A DNA stretch of 64,000 nucleotides from an uncultured Geobacteraceae bacterium. Lineage in GTDB: Bacteria > Desulfobacterota > Desulfuromonadia > Geobacterales > Pseudopelobacteraceae. The stretch covers positions 21,665-85,664 of the forward strand of contig CAJAFV010000037.1 in NCBI GenBank assembly GCA_903939115.1, given 5' to 3'. Positions 44,972 to 54,317 of this stretch are shown one piece after another. The notes beneath the pieces were generated by a model. It had not been told where the DNA came from, searched no databases, and saw only the letters and a list, made by a program, of their open reading frames with translations. The number at the start of each line of letters is the position of its first letter. Within the stretch, counting starts at the first letter, position 1. The position numbers and the translations under genes are program-made.

Positions 44972-46249
44972 CTATTCTATTCTATAAACAACTTTGCCGT
45001 TCACAATAGTTGCTGCAGCGCCGCCAGTCATTTTCTTTCCGAGCCAGGGAGAGTTTTTGGATTTGCTGGCCAGCTTGTCAGCTTCCACAACCCACTCACA
45101 TGCTGGATCAATCAGAGTGATATCTGCCACTGAACCAACCGTGAGAGAACCACGATGTAATCCGAGTATATTCGATGGGACACATGACATTTTCTCAATC
45201 AATTGATTAATAGTCAAAATTCCTTCTGTAACGAGTCCGAGTGACAGCGGCAGAGATGTTTCCAGTCCGATAATACCGTTCATGGCGACATTAAATTCGA
45301 CATCTTTTTCATCCTGATGATGCGGGGCATGATCAGTGGCGATAGCGTCGATGGTGCCGTCTTTCAAACCTGCCTTGATGGCAGCCACGTCATCAGCTTC
45401 CCGCAGCGGCGGATTCATCTTGGCGTTGGTGTTATACCCACGGACTGCGTCATCGGTCAGGGTGAAATAGTGCGGCGCCGTTTCACAGGTAACCTTGACA
45501 CCGCGCGCTTTTGCCTCGCGAATTATCCGTACGGCACCCTTTGTGGAAACGTGGGCAATATGAATCGGCGTACCGGTATACTCGGCCAGCATCGTCTCAC
45601 GAGCAGTTGCAATATCCTCCGCAACTCGAGGAATCCCTTTCAGCCCCAGTTCCGTTGAGGTAAAGCCCTCATTCATAGCCCCTTCGCCTACCAGTTCCAG
45701 TTCCTCGGCATGCGAGATCACCATGATCCCGATACCGGCAGCATATTGCAGGGCACGCATCATCAGTTCGCTGTTATGAACCGGTTTGCCGTCGTCAGAT
45801 ACGGCAACACAGCCCGATTCCTTCAACTCGCCCATCTCCGACATGCGATCTCCGGAAAGCCCGTAGGTTATGGAACCAACAGGAAACACGTTGCAGAACC
45901 CTTCAGCCTTGGCTTTGTTAATAATATAACTGGCTACGGTTTTATTATCGATAACCGGCTTGGTGTTCGGCATACAGCAGATCGCAGTAAAGCCGCCTGC
46001 TACCGCCGCTTTTGTTCCGGAGATGATATCTTCCTTGTACTCCAGACCCGGATCCCGCAGGTGGACATGCATATCGATCAGTCCCGGCACGACGTATTTT
46101 CCGGCCGCATCGACAACCTCAGCACCGGATGGTGCAGCCAACTTTTTGCCAATCTCTTTAACCAGGCCGTTTTCAACCAGCACGTCCAGAGTGTCATCAA
46201 TATTCTGGCTCGGGTCAATTACCCGGCCGTTTTTTATCAGCAGATTCAT
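44972..46249 (-). CDS. pyrC: Dihydroorotase
   Basis: 425 residues from ATG 46249, preceded by GAGGTGA; the frame runs 25 codons further upstream through the repeat, without homology. It is the third step of pyrimidine synthesis. Zinc-binding motif in [13 protein letters not shown], Asp in IATDHAPH, and the amidohydrolase barrel. Type I dihydroorotase. Transcribed with pyrB upstream, though a 194-base spacer with an inverted repeat lies between. Confidence 0.96.
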   Translation of the reverse strand: MNLLIKNGRVIDPSQNIDDTLDVLVENGLVKEIGKKLAAPSGAEVVDAAGKYVVPGLIDMHVHLRDPGLEYKEDIISGTKAAVAGGFTAICCMPNTKPVIDNKTVASYIINKAKAEGFCNVFPVGSITYGLSGDRMSEMGELKESGCVAVSDDGKPVHNSELMMRALQYAAGIGIMVISHAEELELVGEGAMNEGFTSTELGLKGIPRVAEDIATARETMLAEYTGTPIHIAHVSTKGAVRIIREAKARGVKVTCETAPHYFTLTDDAVRGYNTNAKMNPPLREADDVAAIKAGLKDGTIDAIATDHAPHHQDEKDVEFNVAMNGIIGLETSLPLSLGLVTEGILTINQLIEKMSCVPSNILGLHRGSLTVGSVADITLIDPACEWVVEADKLASKSKNSPWLGKKMTGGAAATIVNGKVVYRIE

Positions 46250-46291
46250 ATAGTCACCTCGAAAAATATTTGTACCTAAAAAAGTAGTCTC

Positions 46292-46417
46292 ACCACAGAG
46301 CCACAGAGAACACAGAGAAATCAAGGGGTTATTTCAAGATCATGCAGCACCAAAAAAACACACGGCAACTACAACTAAAAATAAAGTATTTCTCCGTGAC
46401 CTCTGTGACTCTGTGGT
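46292..46417. repeat. Inverted repeat with 30-base arms ('ACCACAGAG' type)
   Basis: Arms 46292-46321 and 46388-46417 agree at 26 of 30 positions when one is inverted; both are built from CACAGAG units. The 66-base centre is A-rich. It lies between pyrB and pyrC. Elements of this type are scattered through related genomes; the RNA would fold into a long stem inside the pyr mRNA. Confidence 0.65.
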
Positions 46418-46443
46418 AAGGTTTACAAGATTTAGGTTGCATT

Positions 46444-47379
46444 TTATTCACCTAATTCTCCACCGCAGACGTGATACAACATCGACATCCTCACCGCGAC
46501 GCCGTTCTCCACCTGTTTCAAAATCCAGGACTGGTCACCGTCAACCATACTGGAAGACATTTCCACTCCGCGGTTGATCGGGCCGGGATGCATAATGATG
46601 GCACCTGGCTTTGCCAGTTTGATGTTGCTCGGATTCAAGCCGAAATAACGGGAATATTCGCGTGCGTTCGGCATAAGGGTTTTTCCCTGACGTTCCTGCT
46701 GAATGCGCAGCATCATAACCACATCGGCGTCCTGCAGTGCCTCGTTCATTGTCCTGCAGACCGTAACATCACCCAGCTTTTCCACTCCCGGCGGCATCAT
46801 GGTCGGCGGACCGGCCAGAAACACCTTTGATCCGAGTTTGGTCAGTCCCTGAATATTTGAACGGGCGACACGGCTGTGAGTGACATCCCCGACAATCGCG
46901 ACTTTCAGGCCGTCCAGGCGACCGAAACGATCCTTCATTGTCAGCATGTCAAGCAGACCTTGTGAAGGATGCTCGTGGGCACCGTCGCCGGCGTTGATAA
47001 TCGAACAGTTTATCTTGTTCGCCAGAAAATAGTGGGAACCGGAGACAGAATGGCGCATGACTATAATATCAGGTTTCATCGCCAGCAGATTGAGAGCAGT
47101 GTCAGCGAGCGTCTCACCCTTTGTCGTCGAACTTGAGGCTGTCGTAATATTGACCGTGTCAGCTGAAAGCCGCTTGCCGGCAATCTCGAAGGAGGTCCGA
47201 GTCCGAGTGGAAGCTTCGTAAAAAAGATTGATAATCGTTTTACCACGCAGCGTCGGAACCTTCTTGATGTCCCGACAGTTGATCTCCCGCATGCTCTCAG
47301 CAGTTGATATCAACAGCTCAATGTCCTCTTTCGACAGGTCCCGCAGGGCAATAATGTGTTTATGCTTGAATTCGGCCAT
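46444..47379 (-). CDS. pyrB: Aspartate carbamoyltransferase catalytic subunit
   Basis: 311 residues. Carbamoyl-phosphate loop [12 protein letters not shown] near residue 53-64, [18 protein letters not shown] and [10 protein letters not shown]. It joins carbamoyl phosphate and aspartate. No pyrI regulatory subunit follows. It begins 13 bases after pyrR and is read from the attenuated leader at 47948-48060. Confidence 0.97.
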   Translation of the reverse strand: MAEFKHKHIIALRDLSKEDIELLISTAESMREINCRDIKKVPTLRGKTIINLFYEASTRTRTSFEIAGKRLSADTVNITTASSSTTKGETLADTALNLLAMKPDIIVMRHSVSGSHYFLANKINCSIINAGDGAHEHPSQGLLDMLTMKDRFGRLDGLKVAIVGDVTHSRVARSNIQGLTKLGSKVFLAGPPTMMPPGVEKLGDVTVCRTMNEALQDADVVMMLRIQQERQGKTLMPNAREYSRYFGLNPSNIKLAKPGAIIMHPGPINRGVEMSSSMVDGDQSWILKQVENGVAVRMSMLYHVCGGELGE

Positions 47380-47392
47380 GCCTGTTTACCCC

Positions 47393-47932
<540 letters not shown>

Positions 47933-47947
47933 TCAACCTCCTTGTGA

Positions 47948-48060
47948 ATAAAAAAAAGAGCCTCCCCGCGTCAAGCGGCAAGACCCTTCTGATATGAATT
48001 TCGTATAGCCATTGTGTCGCCTTTGCTGGTCTCTCGGACCAAATTAAAAGGGTATTTTTT
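47948..48060 (-). promoter_or_regulatory. PyrR-dependent attenuator of the pyr operon
   Basis: Read leftwards: the segment GGTCCGAGAGACC at 48028-48040 fits the PyrR-binding loop consensus and is bracketed by CCTTT and AAAGG. Further on, a G/C hairpin (47959-47985) followed by nine T (from about 47957 to 47949) is an intrinsic terminator ahead of pyrR. AGACC of the loop can pair with GGTCT at the start of the terminator stem, giving the antiterminator. A 13-codon ORF (48012-47971) ends inside the terminator loop. Confidence 0.85.
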
Positions 48061-48070
48061 GTGTGGAGGG

Positions 48071-48100
48071 ACAGTACCACTTTATACTAAAACAGGTCAA
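48071..48100 (-). promoter_or_regulatory. Promoter of the pyr operon
   Basis: Minus-strand TTGACC (48095-48100) and TACTGT (48071-48076), spacer 18 bases, just after aroF and before the PyrR leader. Confidence 0.5.
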
Positions 48101-48115
48101 GCAGGATTTTATCCC

Positions 48116-49135
48116 CTACAGCGTTCTGCCATCCGCTTCGGCAAACAGCCGCAATTTCTGCATTAGAACCTCGAATTTTTCCGGTTTCAATGACTGGGCG
48201 CCATCAGACGAAGCATGTTCCGGATCCGGGTGAACCTCAATGATCAAACCGTCGGCTCCCGCTGCCACAGCCGCATAGCTCATCGGCGCCACATAATGGT
48301 GGTTACCGGTGCCGTGGGACGGATCGATAACTACGGGGAGATGCGTTTTCCCTTTCAAAACAGGAATAGCGGATAAATCAAGGGTATTACGAGTGGCCGT
48401 CTCAAAGGTACGAATTCCACGTTCGCAGAGAATTACGGACTGGTTCCCCTCGCTCATGATGTACTCGGCACTCATCAGCAATTCCTGGATTGTCATTGCC
48501 ATGCCGCGCTTCAGGAGTACCGGCTTGCCAAGCTGGCCGACTTTTTTGAGCAGCGCGAAATTTTGCGAATTACGGGCGCCAATCTGCAGCATATCGGCAT
48601 AATCCGCCACCATATCTGCTGTTTCAGGATTAATAACCTCTGTCACAAAAGGAAGGCCGGTCAGGTCACGGGCTTTTGCCATCAACTTCAGCCCTTCCTC
48701 TTCAAGACCCTGGAACGAGTACGGAGAGGTACGCGGCTTGAACGCACCGCCACGTAAAATATGTGCTCCGGACTTTTTGACTGCAAGGGCGGATGCAATA
48801 ATCTGCTCTTCACTTTCGACCGCACAAGGACCGGCCATAATGACAATCTGCGGACCGCCGATTGAGACCGTGTCACTGATCCTGACCATGCTCGACTCCT
48901 TCTTTACTTCAAGTGACGCCAGTTTATACGGCTGCAGGATTGGAACAACATTTTCCACACCGTGCAGGCTCTCAAGCGCCTGCAATGCTGCTTTGCCCCG
49001 CTCATCACCGATAGCTCCGATAACATCGCGCGTCGTGCCATGAATCACATGTGACGTGTACCCCAGCTCCTTGATACGCCTCAGAACCTCATCCTTATCC
49101 TTCTTTGCGGCACCTGCCTTCATTACGATAATCAT
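48116..49135 (-). CDS. aroF: 3-deoxy-7-phosphoheptulonate (DAHP) synthase
   Basis: 339 residues of the TM0343/AroAII-beta-like type: an N-terminal ferredoxin-like domain of about 70 residues ([20 protein letters not shown]) and the KDO8P-type barrel with [45 protein letters not shown] and [11 protein letters not shown]. First step of the shikimate pathway. AGGAAAGGATCAGGA precedes the ATG. The N-terminal domain can confer feedback control by Phe or Tyr; the leader upstream adds attenuation. Confidence 0.96.
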   Translation of the reverse strand: MIIVMKAGAAKKDKDEVLRRIKELGYTSHVIHGTTRDVIGAIGDERGKAALQALESLHGVENVVPILQPYKLASLEVKKESSMVRISDTVSIGGPQIVIMAGPCAVESEEQIIASALAVKKSGAHILRGGAFKPRTSPYSFQGLEEEGLKLMAKARDLTGLPFVTEVINPETADMVADYADMLQIGARNSQNFALLKKVGQLGKPVLLKRGMAMTIQELLMSAEYIMSEGNQSVILCERGIRTFETATRNTLDLSAIPVLKGKTHLPVVIDPSHGTGNHHYVAPMSYAAVAAGADGLIIEVHPDPEHASSDGAQSLKPEKFEVLMQKLRLFAEADGRTL

Positions 49136-49158
49136 TTCCTGATCCTTTCCTACAAACA

Positions 49159-49191
49159 GTCAAGGCCGGAAGTTCTCCCCCCGGCCTTGAC
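49159..49191 (-). promoter_or_regulatory. Stable hairpin in the aroF leader
   Basis: Perfect 11-base arms, GTCAAGGCCGG and its complement, around an 11-base loop, ending 24 bases before the aroF ATG. It is not followed by a T run, so it is unlikely to be a terminator. It could protect the mRNA 5' end or limit ribosome entry. Confidence 0.5.
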
Positions 49192-49212
49192 TGAACTGAA
49201 TGAACAGACAGT

Positions 49213-49246
49213 AAAAAACCGGGGAGACTTTCGTCTGCCCCGGTTT
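49213..49246 (-). terminator. Attenuator terminator of aroF
   Basis: Stem AACCGGGG(C)AGAC with GTCTCCCCGGTT around the GAAA loop, followed by six T. Its 5' half (49243-49232 on the minus strand) can alternatively pair with 49296-49284 in the leader ORF over eleven base pairs with one bulge, which is the antiterminator. Confidence 0.85.
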
Positions 49247-49272
49247 GTAGTTTCGTGTAGTAGCTTCCTCGC

Positions 49273-49359
49273 TTACACCTTTACCCGGGCAGACGGCCTG
49301 AAATAAAAGCCGAACCAGTTATAAAAGCTGAATGCGATGTAGAAGCGATTTGAGTTCAT
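49273..49359 (-). CDS. Aromatic-rich leader peptide of the aroF attenuator
   Basis: 28 codons from ATG 49359 to TAA 49273. Residues 6-20 contain six Phe, three Tyr and one Trp (FYIAFSFYNWFGFYF). This density of codons for the pathway products is the hallmark of ribosome-mediated attenuation, as in pheA leaders. Codons 22-26 form the antiterminator strand, so a ribosome stalled on the aromatic codons leaves it free, while one that reaches the stop covers it. The ribosome binding site is weak (AGTGACG). Confidence 0.85.
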   Translation of the reverse strand: MNSNRFYIAFSFYNWFGFYFRPSARVKV

Positions 49360-49390
49360 GCGCGTCACTAAAACATAGAGGCATCCCGGT

Positions 49391-49396
49391 TGTCAA
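49391..49396 (-). promoter_or_regulatory. -35 box of the likely aroF leader promoter
   Basis: A perfect TTGACA on the minus strand. The -10 is unclear: TTTTAG at 17 bases spacing is poor and TATGTT is only 13 away. With the first, the leader RNA would begin very near the leader ATG. Confidence 0.4.
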
Positions 49397-49435
49397 GAGG
49401 GAATCTCATACCGCCAAAACCGTAATCTGCTTCGC

Positions 49436-49464
49436 TTGACTCTCTCAGGCGCCTGTGCTAGTTA
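49436..49464 (+). promoter_or_regulatory. Candidate promoter of trpE
   Basis: TTGACT at 49436-49441, spacer 17, then TAGTTA with TGTGC before it (extended -10 type). The transcript would start about 33 bases upstream of trpE. No leader peptide is seen for trpE. Confidence 0.35.
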
Positions 49465-49504
49465 TTTTTCACTATGACAGCATCATGAAAAACGGAGTTA
49501 GCAG

Positions 49505-50980
49505 ATGTATTTACCCGATATGGCAACATTCAACAAGCTTTCGCTCCAAGGCAACCTGATTCCGGTGTATCGCGAGATAATGGCTGACATGGATACGCCG
49601 GTCACTGCATTTAAAAAACTGGATGACGGCCACTATTCCTTCCTGCTTGAAAGTATCGAGGGGGGCGAAAAATGGGGACGTTACAGTTTTATCGGCTCCA
49701 CCCCCTCACAGATAATCCGTTCAAAAGGAAATGTCATCGAGGTAATCCGGAACGGCATAACAACGACAACAACCTCTGAAGACCCGCTTGATTGCATACG
49801 GACAACTCTGTCCCGATACAACCCGGTAGAGGTAAAAGGGCTTCCCCGTTTTTTGGGCGGGGCGGTCGGCTATCTTGGTTATGACATGGTAAGGCATTTT
49901 GAAAATCTGCCCGGCAGCAATCCGGCCAGCCTTGATGCCTATGACTCTTACTTTCTGATTACTGACACAATTGTTATATTCGATACTGTCAGCCAAAAAA
50001 TCAAAGTCGTATCAAATGCCTATCTTGATGGTGAAAAGACAACTGAACAGGCATACCAGGCTGCAGCAGAAAAAATCGAGGATATCATAAAGCGCCTGCG
50101 CACTCCTCTGCCGACCGGAACCACTTCCGCAACCGGGAAAAAAGTCGAGCTTCGTTCCAATATAAGCCGGGAAGAATTTGAAGCTTCAGTCGAAAAAGCC
50201 AAAGAATACGTTCGTTCCGGAGATATCATACAGGTCGTGCTCTCACAGCGTTTCAGCGGAGAACTCTCAGCTGATCCCTTTGATATCTACCGTGTCCTGC
50301 GCACCCTGAATCCGTCGCCCTACATGTTTTTCCTCCGCCTGAACGACACGGTCATCGCCGGCGCGTCTCCGGAGGTAATGGTACGAAAAGAGGGGCGGCA
50401 TGTCGAACTCCGCCCCATTGCCGGCACCAGGCCCCGTGGTGTCACGGTCGAGGCTGACGAGCTTCTTGCTGTGGAACTACTTGCCGACCCGAAGGAGCTC
50501 GCCGAACATGTTATGCTGGTTGATCTTGGCCGTAATGACCTTGGACGGGTCTGTGCAACCGGCACAGTCAAGGTTTCGGAACTGATGGTTGTTGAGCGCT
50601 ATTCCCATGTCATGCATATAGTATCGAACGTACAGGGAGAACTTGAAGGGGCACGCGATGCCTTTGATCTTGTCCGGGCCACGTTCCCGGCCGGCACTCT
50701 CTCCGGAGCGCCCAAAATACGGGCGATGCAGATAATTGACGAACTGGAGCCTGTTCGACGTGAGATCTACGGCGGTGCTGTCGGCTACTTTTCGTTCGAC
50801 GGCAACATGGACCTTGCGATTACCATACGCACATTAGTGATCAAAGATGGAAAAGTTCATCTGCAGGCCGGTGCCGGTATTGTTGCTGATTCAAACCCCG
50901 CTGCCGAATGGCAGGAGACGGTCAACAAGAGCATGGCAGTTATGAAAGCCATCGAGATGGCCGAAGGTGGACTGGAGTAA
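49505..50980 (+). CDS. trpE: Anthranilate synthase component I
   Basis: 491 residues, full length. It makes anthranilate from chorismate. Tryptophan-binding LLES near residue 49, catalytic region PSPYMFFLR, PIAGTRPRG, VDLGRNDLGRV, SGAPKIRAMQII and GAGIVADSNP. trpG is not next to it, and trpD and trpC lie 36 kb away, so the glutaminase partner must be encoded outside this window. Divergent from aroF across a 369-base control region. Confidence 0.97.
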   Translation: MYLPDMATFNKLSLQGNLIPVYREIMADMDTPVTAFKKLDDGHYSFLLESIEGGEKWGRYSFIGSTPSQIIRSKGNVIEVIRNGITTTTTSEDPLDCIRTTLSRYNPVEVKGLPRFLGGAVGYLGYDMVRHFENLPGSNPASLDAYDSYFLITDTIVIFDTVSQKIKVVSNAYLDGEKTTEQAYQAAAEKIEDIIKRLRTPLPTGTTSATGKKVELRSNISREEFEASVEKAKEYVRSGDIIQVVLSQRFSGELSADPFDIYRVLRTLNPSPYMFFLRLNDTVIAGASPEVMVRKEGRHVELRPIAGTRPRGVTVEADELLAVELLADPKELAEHVMLVDLGRNDLGRVCATGTVKVSELMVVERYSHVMHIVSNVQGELEGARDAFDLVRATFPAGTLSGAPKIRAMQIIDELEPVRREIYGGAVGYFSFDGNMDLAITIRTLVIKDGKVHLQAGAGIVADSNPAAEWQETVNKSMAVMKAIEMAEGGLE

Positions 50981-51003
50981 TTCGCTTGTATTTTCCCTCC
51001 GGG

Positions 51004-51044
51004 GCGCTGCCGAAGGAGGCAACTCACTCCCCCGGCAGTGCCTT
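51004..51044. other. Imperfect hairpin between convergent trpE and protease genes
   Basis: GGCGCTGCCG and CGGCAGTGCC are inverted with one mismatch around a loop of about 20 bases. No T run follows on either strand, so its use as a terminator is uncertain. Confidence 0.3.
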
Positions 51045-51060
51045 CCGGTTCAGCCAGAAT

Positions 51061-51939
51061 TTATGTCGGAATGCCGAACTGCCCGCTGTTAACCCACTCG
51101 CCCTTGATCATTGACCAGCAGTCTACCGCCAGCCCTTTGAGCACATATTCGTAGGGAAGGTAACCGTAACCAGCCTGACCCCAGCCGGTGCCCCATGAAT
51201 TGCGGATGATAAACGCACCGGTGGTTTCCACGCCGGCGGGGCTCGCATTCTTGATTTTTATACTGTCATCATAGCCGACGATAGCGATCGCGTGACCGCC
51301 GACTACCTTGTCGGTGGCTACCGGGAATGGAATTTTACCGGTAGCGGCAGCCTGGGTGTAGGAGCTGTACACCGTAAAACCGATAATCGATACAAGTCCG
51401 GCAGCCAGATTGCTTTTGATCGCATTCAGGAAGGACGCCGGTGTGGTACCGGGAGGATCAAGCCGGAAGTATTGCAGCGCCTGAAAGTTCTGGGCATAGG
51501 CGTAGCAGAAGGCAGACGGTTCCTTTTCAAAATCCGCTATGACGTACGGCCAGAATTTTTCCGGCGGGGTGCCGAAAAGGACCAGGGCAGCCATGGTGGT
51601 CCGCAGGTAGGCGCCGGTATCGCCGGTCCAGTTCAACAGATTGCGGGTCACTTTGTAGAGGAAGAGCCGTGAATGGTTGGAATACGTTCCGAAGGCACGC
51701 TGCTCAAAATACTCGTACATTCCTACCCCGGCGTTGGCCGTGCAGGAACCGAGTGTCAACTGGTTTTCGATCGGTGAGCACCAAGGGCGCAGGTCAACAA
51801 CGGTTGCCAGCTTTGGCGCAGCCGCCGCCTTGGCCTTCTTTGTCCCTGCATACAAAGCCTTGATATTCTCGTTTGCGGCGGTGAAATCCCTGATATCCGG
51901 ATAATCCGGAACCCACCCCATTCCAATGTGTCCGCTCAT
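51061..51939 (-). CDS. Papain-family (C1) cysteine peptidase without signal peptide
   Basis: 292 residues from ATG 51939, chosen for AAAGGAG upstream; a frame of 22 more codons has no site. QLTLGSCTANAG carries the oxyanion Gln and catalytic Cys, GGHAIAIVGYDD the catalytic His and RNSWGTGWGQAGYGYL the Asn. The N-terminal stretch MGWVPDYPDIRDFTA is typical of bacterial C1 peptidases. No signal peptide or clear inhibitory propeptide is seen, so it may act in the cytoplasm or use another export route. Neighbour of a BTAD regulator. Confidence 0.88.
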   Translation of the reverse strand: MSGHIGMGWVPDYPDIRDFTAANENIKALYAGTKKAKAAAAPKLATVVDLRPWCSPIENQLTLGSCTANAGVGMYEYFEQRAFGTYSNHSRLFLYKVTRNLLNWTGDTGAYLRTTMAALVLFGTPPEKFWPYVIADFEKEPSAFCYAYAQNFQALQYFRLDPPGTTPASFLNAIKSNLAAGLVSIIGFTVYSSYTQAAATGKIPFPVATDKVVGGHAIAIVGYDDSIKIKNASPAGVETTGAFIIRNSWGTGWGQAGYGYLPYEYVLKGLAVDCWSMIKGEWVNSGQFGIPT

Positions 51940-52068
51940 AGCAGTCTCCTTTACGCAGTAGTGCTGGCCGGGGCCAGATGTAGTAACACTAATGTACATC
52001 GTCAAAGGTTACATATCGGGTACGGATGAGGAGGAAAATGCAGATCGCAAGATAATAAGGGGTTAAAA

Positions 52069-52989
52069 CTAATCGTTGATGGCAGCTTCGTAGGCGGCTC
52101 TGGTTTTGGCTGCTGGCGTTATACACTGCATTGCCAGCACTGTCCGGCAGCGGTTATACAGTACCAGCGCCTCGCCCCGTTTTCCGAGATGGCGATAACA
52201 GACGAGGAGCCGCTGGTAGAACTCTTCAACCAGATCGTCAATTTCGAGCCCTTTCTGGTAATATTCGGCAGCCTTATGCCAGACTCCGGCTCTTTCCCAG
52301 GCGTAGCCCGCATTGACGACGAGACGGAAAAACTTGCTCCGCAGCCGTTCGCGCGTGGAGAGCGCCCAGGGGAAACCGCTCTCCTCAGCCAGAAAGTTGC
52401 CGCTGTAAAGAGAGAGTGCTCTGTCGGTGAGTAGGGTTGTTTCTTCCGTGGCAGCAGCAGTATGGTGAGCGGAGCGCAATGTGTCAACGCGGCCGGCCAG
52501 CCGCTCAAAGGTCCAGACGTCCGCCCAGCAGTAGCGCTGGTCCATGCTCAGACATCCTTCCTGAAACTGGACCGCCTGCTCCACATTAAGAAGCCGCCGC
52601 AGGCGATGGAGTGTGGTTTTGAAGGATTGGTGGGACAGCTCCGGCTCCATGTCGGGCCAGACCAGGTCCATTATCCTGGCAGCGCTGATGTTGCGTCCGC
52701 CAAGGGCGATCAAGACCTTGAGCATGGTCAGAGGTTTTTGCTGTACCTTTCCGGAGAACTCGACCTTTCTGCCGTCCCGGACAAGACTGAAGCGGCTCAA
52801 GGTATATACTTTCAGCGGCCATGGCCTGTTATCTGCCCCGATGTCGGTAAAGTCAGGCTGACTACCGGCCAGATGAGTTCCCGTCGTGAATCCCGGGAAC
52901 GCTTCCGGGGCAAAACACAATTCAACTGCACATGACGCCGCTTGTCCGTTGCCCTCTTCCATGCCGTGCTTCCCGGCAATCTTACCCAT
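52069..52989 (-). CDS. BTAD-type transcriptional regulator
   Basis: 306 residues. After about 55 residues without clear fold, a winged-helix domain (LSRFSLVRDGRKVEF, LVWPDMEPELSHQSFKTTLH) and a bacterial transcriptional activation domain made of helical repeats (YSGNFLAEESGFPWA, AGVWHKAAEYYQKGLEID, RLLVCYRHLGKRGEAL). SARP-like regulators have this layout. It may control the protease gene downstream (130 bases away, same strand) or the divergent binding-protein operon. Confidence 0.87.
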   Translation of the reverse strand: MGKIAGKHGMEEGNGQAASCAVELCFAPEAFPGFTTGTHLAGSQPDFTDIGADNRPWPLKVYTLSRFSLVRDGRKVEFSGKVQQKPLTMLKVLIALGGRNISAARIMDLVWPDMEPELSHQSFKTTLHRLRRLLNVEQAVQFQEGCLSMDQRYCWADVWTFERLAGRVDTLRSAHHTAAATEETTLLTDRALSLYSGNFLAEESGFPWALSTRERLRSKFFRLVVNAGYAWERAGVWHKAAEYYQKGLEIDDLVEEFYQRLLVCYRHLGKRGEALVLYNRCRTVLAMQCITPAAKTRAAYEAAIND

Positions 52990-53059
52990 GCCTTCCCTTG
53001 CTCTGCTTTAAAGTATTAAGAACGGCGAACGATATAAATCGTTGTTTTTCACGTGCGTA

Positions 53060-53087
53060 CTTATACATCAAAATAAGTATATGTCAA
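53060..53087 (-). promoter_or_regulatory. Promoter of the BTAD regulator
   Basis: Minus-strand TTGACA (53082-53087) and TATAAG (53060-53065), spacer 16. The inverted pair ACTTAT and ATAAGT around it could be an operator. The remaining 53088-53228 stretch is A/T rich with no gene. Confidence 0.55.
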
Positions 53088-53228
53088 TGTCATTTGAGGA
53101 TATTTTAGAATATTTTAATAGAAACTTCGAACCAATTGAGGAGTTTTAGCCCGCCGGTAAACCGACATGACGTCGCGTAATAAAAAGAGATCAAAATCCT
53201 ACTCATGAGAATAAAGCGGACCTCGTGC

Positions 53229-53256
53229 TTGACAATCTGTGTGATGATTATATAGT
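53229..53256 (+). promoter_or_regulatory. Promoter of the periplasmic binding protein operon
   Basis: TTGACA at 53229-53234, spacer 16, TATAGT at 53251-53256. It leaves a 5' leader of about 115 bases before the ATG at 53379. Confidence 0.6.
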
Positions 53257-53378
53257 GGGTCTTTAGACAGAGTCGCATTCATGTTAAATCTCCATTCGTT
53301 CGATTTGGCCTGCATGTCTGAGCACTCTGCAACAGAGGTGAAGATGTTGTTCACAAACCCCCTGAGGAGGTATTACAG

Positions 53379-54260
53379 ATGAAACGATGGATCATGACAG
53401 TCTCAACATTTTTGGCAGCGCTTATCGTCTCGACGGCTGCGGTAGCCGGCGATCTGGACGATGTAAAGGCACGGGGTGTTCTCCGCCATATCGGTCTCCC
53501 TTATGCCAACTTTAACACCGGCTCCGGTGACGGCATGGAGGCAGAACTAACGAGGCTGTTTGCCAAATCACTCGGAGTCAAATATGAATTTGTCGAGAGC
53601 GACTGGGGGCCTATCGTCCAGGATTTGATCGGCAAGAAAGTGAAAGTTACCAGCGGCAAGGCGGAATTGCTTGAAGACGCTCCGGTGCGGGGCGATATCA
53701 TCGCCAACGGCTTTACCATCATCCCCTGGCGTCAGCAGGTCGTTAATTTCTCTACTCCGACATTTCCCAATCAGATCTGGTTGGTGGCCAGAACCGATTC
53801 CCCGATCAAGCCGATCAAACCGACCAAAAACATTGCAAAAGATATTGAGTTGACCAAGGCGCTGATGAAAGATCGCAGCGTCCTCACGCTGGAAAAAACC
53901 TGCCTGGATCCGGCGCTCTACAATCTTTCCGCGACCGGAGCCAAAATTATCGCTTTCCAGGGCAAGTTGAACGAAATCGCACCGGCAATGCTCAACAAGG
54001 ATGCCGAGCTGACGATCCTTGATGTTCCGGATGCCTTGGTTGCACTGGACAAGTGGAAAGGCAAAATCAAGATTCTTGGACCGGTTTCGGATAAGCAGCA
54101 GATGGCGGCCGGTTTCTCCAAAGATTCACCTCAACTGCTCGAGGCCTACAATGCCTTTATAAAGAAAGCCCAGCATGACGGGACGTACCTTAAGCTCATA
54201 AAGAAATACTATCCAACGGCGAGAACTTACTTCCCGGAATTTTTCAAAGGAATGAAATAG
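53379..54260 (+). CDS. Periplasmic solute-binding protein (SBP_bac_3-like)
   Basis: 293 residues with a signal peptide (TVSTFLAALIVSTAAVAGD). The mature part (GVLRHIGLPYANFNTG, GMEAELTRLFAKSLGVKYEF, GFTIIPWRQQVVNFSTPTF) matches amino-acid-type binding proteins of family 3. No transport genes follow; a membrane sensor kinase is next, so the protein may deliver ligand to it. GAGGAGG is ten bases before the ATG. Confidence 0.88.
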   Translation: MKRWIMTVSTFLAALIVSTAAVAGDLDDVKARGVLRHIGLPYANFNTGSGDGMEAELTRLFAKSLGVKYEFVESDWGPIVQDLIGKKVKVTSGKAELLEDAPVRGDIIANGFTIIPWRQQVVNFSTPTFPNQIWLVARTDSPIKPIKPTKNIAKDIELTKALMKDRSVLTLEKTCLDPALYNLSATGAKIIAFQGKLNEIAPAMLNKDAELTILDVPDALVALDKWKGKIKILGPVSDKQQMAAGFSKDSPQLLEAYNAFIKKAQHDGTYLKLIKKYYPTARTYFPEFFKGMK

Positions 54261-54270
54261 TAGATAGTTA

Positions 54271-54303
54271 GAGGGGGACGGCATTTATTCTGCCTCCCCC
54301 CTT
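54271..54303 (+). terminator. Possible terminator after the binding protein
   Basis: GAGGGGGACGGCA and TGCCTCCCCCCTT form a stem with one bulge and a seven-base loop, followed by only three T. It may reduce rather than stop transcription into the kinase gene 15 bases further on. Confidence 0.5.
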
Positions 54304-54317
54304 TAGCGTCCACCCCT

